Positions 62,595-64,000 of a DNA stretch of 64,000 bases are shown in pieces (positions within the stretch are counted from its first letter, which is position 1; every line of letters begins with the position of its first letter). Origin of the DNA: Stenotrophomonas sp. ISL-67 (lineage in GTDB: Bacteria > Pseudomonadota > Gammaproteobacteria > Xanthomonadales > Xanthomonadaceae). Made by a program: the position numbers and the translations under genes. Location of the stretch: assembly GCF_018612915.1 (NCBI RefSeq), contig NZ_JAGGRL010000003.1, forward strand, positions 37,615-101,614, written 5' to 3'. The notes below the pieces were generated by a model, which searched no databases, was not told the origin of the DNA, and saw only the letters and a list, made by a program, of their open reading frames with translations.

Positions 62595-64000
62595 GGGAAC
62601 GTTCCGCTGCATTGATGATGTCGGACCAGCGAGGATGAAAATCCCCTTCCATGACTCTATCCTCCGCCTCCTGCACGAGCTTTGGTCCATGCCCTCCCTG
62701 AAGGCGCATTTGGTTGAGTTTCTCCGAAAGGGCGGTGATCACGATCCTTGGGGTCGGCGGCTCGGGCGAATTCTGCCTAACAGGAGGATAGGCAGCGAGT
62801 TCGATTGATTTGAGATAGCGATAGGTAACCAATGACCAAGCGTAGTCGAGCGACAGCTCGTCGCGATGATCCAAACAGAACAGGCAGCCGGCCGCCGATC
62901 GGCAATCGGGGACTGGCTGGCCTGCACGTACCGGCATGGACCGCGGTGACCCGCTGCAGGTGCCCGGGCCTGCCGACAGCAATGACGAACCCAGTTCATT
63001 CCAGAACCCTGTAATCTCGGTGGCCGCTCGCTGGTGATGGGGGCGTTGGTAGCCCATCAGCACACCCACCGAGTGCTGCGCCACGGCCGCGGTAAGCAGG
63101 AGATCGTCGCTACGCCTCAAGAAGTAATTGACGCGTGTGCAGCGCAACTCGCGGGCGCCGATGTAGGCCGTCTCGGCCCGACGGCAAAGGCGTCGCAGAC
63201 CATTGCAGTGGTACTCTTGGCGATGAGGGTCACACGGCCGGACAGCAAACGGGAAGAGGCGATCGTCGTTCGGGTCAGCAATTGAGTTACGCCAGTTGAG
63301 GTATCGGTCGAAATGCTGTCTGTATCCATTGAATATTTCAAAGGCAACTTCACCGCCTCTTCTTGCTTTGTAGACGCCCTTCACGAGGAAGCCGCCCTCA
63401 CGTGTCCGATATCGGAATCGAGAAACGCCTAGATTGAATGCCTGCGCTAAGTTCATTCCGGTTTGTGCAATGAAGATCGCAAGCTCTGCTTCGATCCTGA
63501 GATTGACTAGGGCCCGCCGTGCAGCCAGCGTTCCTGCGGTAAGCTTATGTACTCGGCCTTTATCAGGCTTCCATTTCTGATCAGTTCGGCTCTTCGCGGC
63601 GTGCGCGGCGCTCAGGGTGTCGTCGGAGGGTATGCCCGACCAGAGCTCCAGCGATTTCTCTCCGAAGTCGAACGTGAGCGGCAATGGACCTGTGATTGTC
63701 TCCGTCGTGAGTAGGTCGGCAATCACTCGCATCAGCTTGCCAAACGCAAAGGTCTTTTCCAGGTCCTGCTTTTCGTGCCGACTTCCATTGTTCCGTCGAG
63801 GCGGTTTTACCAGGCGTGCCGGAATTCTGAAACGATCTCCGCTAATGTCGGTAGACTCGGACAGCATTCTCACAAGGCGAGTGGCACTTGAGTAGTGAGA
63901 GATTGGCTTCTTGCTGTTCCGAACGTCCTCCGCCCAAGCGACGAAGATGTCAATGACGTTGGCAATCGTAGGGTCTAGGTCTGAATCGCCCAGGCTTTTG
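62575..64000 (-). CDS. Tyrosine recombinase-like protein (TnpA-position), 5' end outside window
   Basis: The frame is open from the window edge ('NVIDIFVAWAEDVRNSKKP') to the stop at 62575, over 470 residues. 'AIFIAQTGMNLAQAFNLGV' aligns with recombinase box I, but the Arg is Asn. 'ARELRCTRVNYFLRRS' matches box II with the first His replaced, and no clear nucleophile Tyr is seen after 'QHSVGVLMGY'. This family is common in integrating islands. Probably the first gene of the recombinase operon. Confidence 0.72.
   Translation of the reverse strand, partial: KSLGDSDLDPTIANVIDIFVAWAEDVRNSKKPISHYSSATRLVRMLSESTDISGDRFRIPARLVKPPRRNNGSRHEKQDLEKTFAFGKLMRVIADLLTTETITGPLPLTFDFGEKSLELWSGIPSDDTLSAAHAAKSRTDQKWKPDKGRVHKLTAGTLAARRALVNLRIEAELAIFIAQTGMNLAQAFNLGVSRFRYRTREGGFLVKGVYKARRGGEVAFEIFNGYRQHFDRYLNWRNSIADPNDDRLFPFAVRPCDPHRQEYHCNGLRRLCRRAETAYIGARELRCTRVNYFLRRSDDLLLTAAVAQHSVGVLMGYQRPHHQRAATEITGFWNELGSSLLSAGPGTCSGSPRSMPVRAGQPVPDCRSAAGCLFCLDHRDELSLDYAWSLVTYRYLKSIELAAYPPVRQNSPEPPTPRIVITALSEKLNQMRLQGGHGPKLVQEAEDRVMEGDFHPRWSDIINAAERSHDATDL

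Larger units (their letters stand above)
45222..64000. mobile_element. Tn554-like genomic island inserted in comM (right end beyond window)
   Basis: The left border is the sudden loss of comM homology near 45222. The right part carries an overlapping recombinase set (62575-64000, 60612-62594, 60182-60622) with the size order of Tn554 tnpA-tnpB-tnpC. Cargo between has lower, uneven GC, several broken genes and defence-type proteins. In Tn554-like elements tnpA lies near an end, so the right end and the missing comM 5' part are expected shortly after 64000. comM is also a known insertion site for other islands (AbaR in Acinetobacter). Confidence 0.7.

Noticed and set aside
1..64000. CRISPR array, rRNA genes, complete insertion sequence with DDE transposase
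   Set aside because: None seen on either strand; the only RNA gene supported is tRNA-Arg.

Overview
The window reads as chromosome of a Stenotrophomonas-like member of the Lysobacterales (Xanthomonadaceae). Signs are: high GC in most of it; bioB-bioF-bioH-(SDR)-bioC together in one strand run; GTAG-headed intergenic hairpins of the SMAG type; large TonB-dependent receptors; and a cell-wall hydrolase with a C-terminal domain like XVIPCD, the secretion signal of the Xanthomonadales bacterial-killing type IV secretion system.

Layout. 1-6130: end of a YdcF-like gene, biotin genes on the minus strand, comF divergent from bioB. 6200-22253: an HdeD-like membrane protein, then an amino-sugar locus. 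It has a sugar porter, deacetylase, DeoR/AgaR regulator, KbaZ-like subunit, ROK kinase and AgaS-like isomerase/deaminase on the minus strand. Divergent from these are a GH31 hydrolase, a TonB receptor and a GH109-like enzyme. Together they can free alpha-linked GalNAc, import it and take it toward tagatose phosphate. 22355-25003: tRNA-Arg(CCG), ubiA, short-chain fatty acid transporter. 25025-30122: three genes homologous to type I restriction-modification hsdR, hsdM and hsdS, with the catalytic motifs lost in R and M although the frames are long and open. 30503-45250: a Gln-rich peptide, a QEGLA-motif protein, a VOC protein, two lipoproteins followed by the effector-like hydrolase, a HAD phosphatase, two secreted HEXXH proteins, a second TonB receptor, a lone asparagine-synthetase-like protein, and a comM gene cut at its 5' end.

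45222-64000 (running off the window): a genomic island that interrupts comM. Its right side carries an overlapping set of recombinase genes laid out like Tn554 tnpA-tnpB-tnpC. Cargo is of lower and mixed GC and looks defence-related: an OLD-family ATPase/TOPRIM nuclease, a CoiA-like nuclease, an HNH-like protein, orphan MbcA/ParS-type antitoxin remnants, and broken HerA and DUF4209 genes.

The most striking cargo is a compact module at 45853-49966. A small Gly-rich protein, a PfkB kinase-nucleoside deoxyribosyltransferase fusion, a QueC-like enzyme and a SagB/nitroreductase-like flavoenzyme are tightly packed on the plus strand. An OGG-type DNA glycosylase converges on them and an XRE-type regulator is divergent from the glycosylase. 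QueC-like plus OGG recalls type IV CBASS, but no CD-NTase or TGT-like gene is present. I do not recognise it as a named system and consider it the best candidate for an undescribed defence or protein-modification system here.
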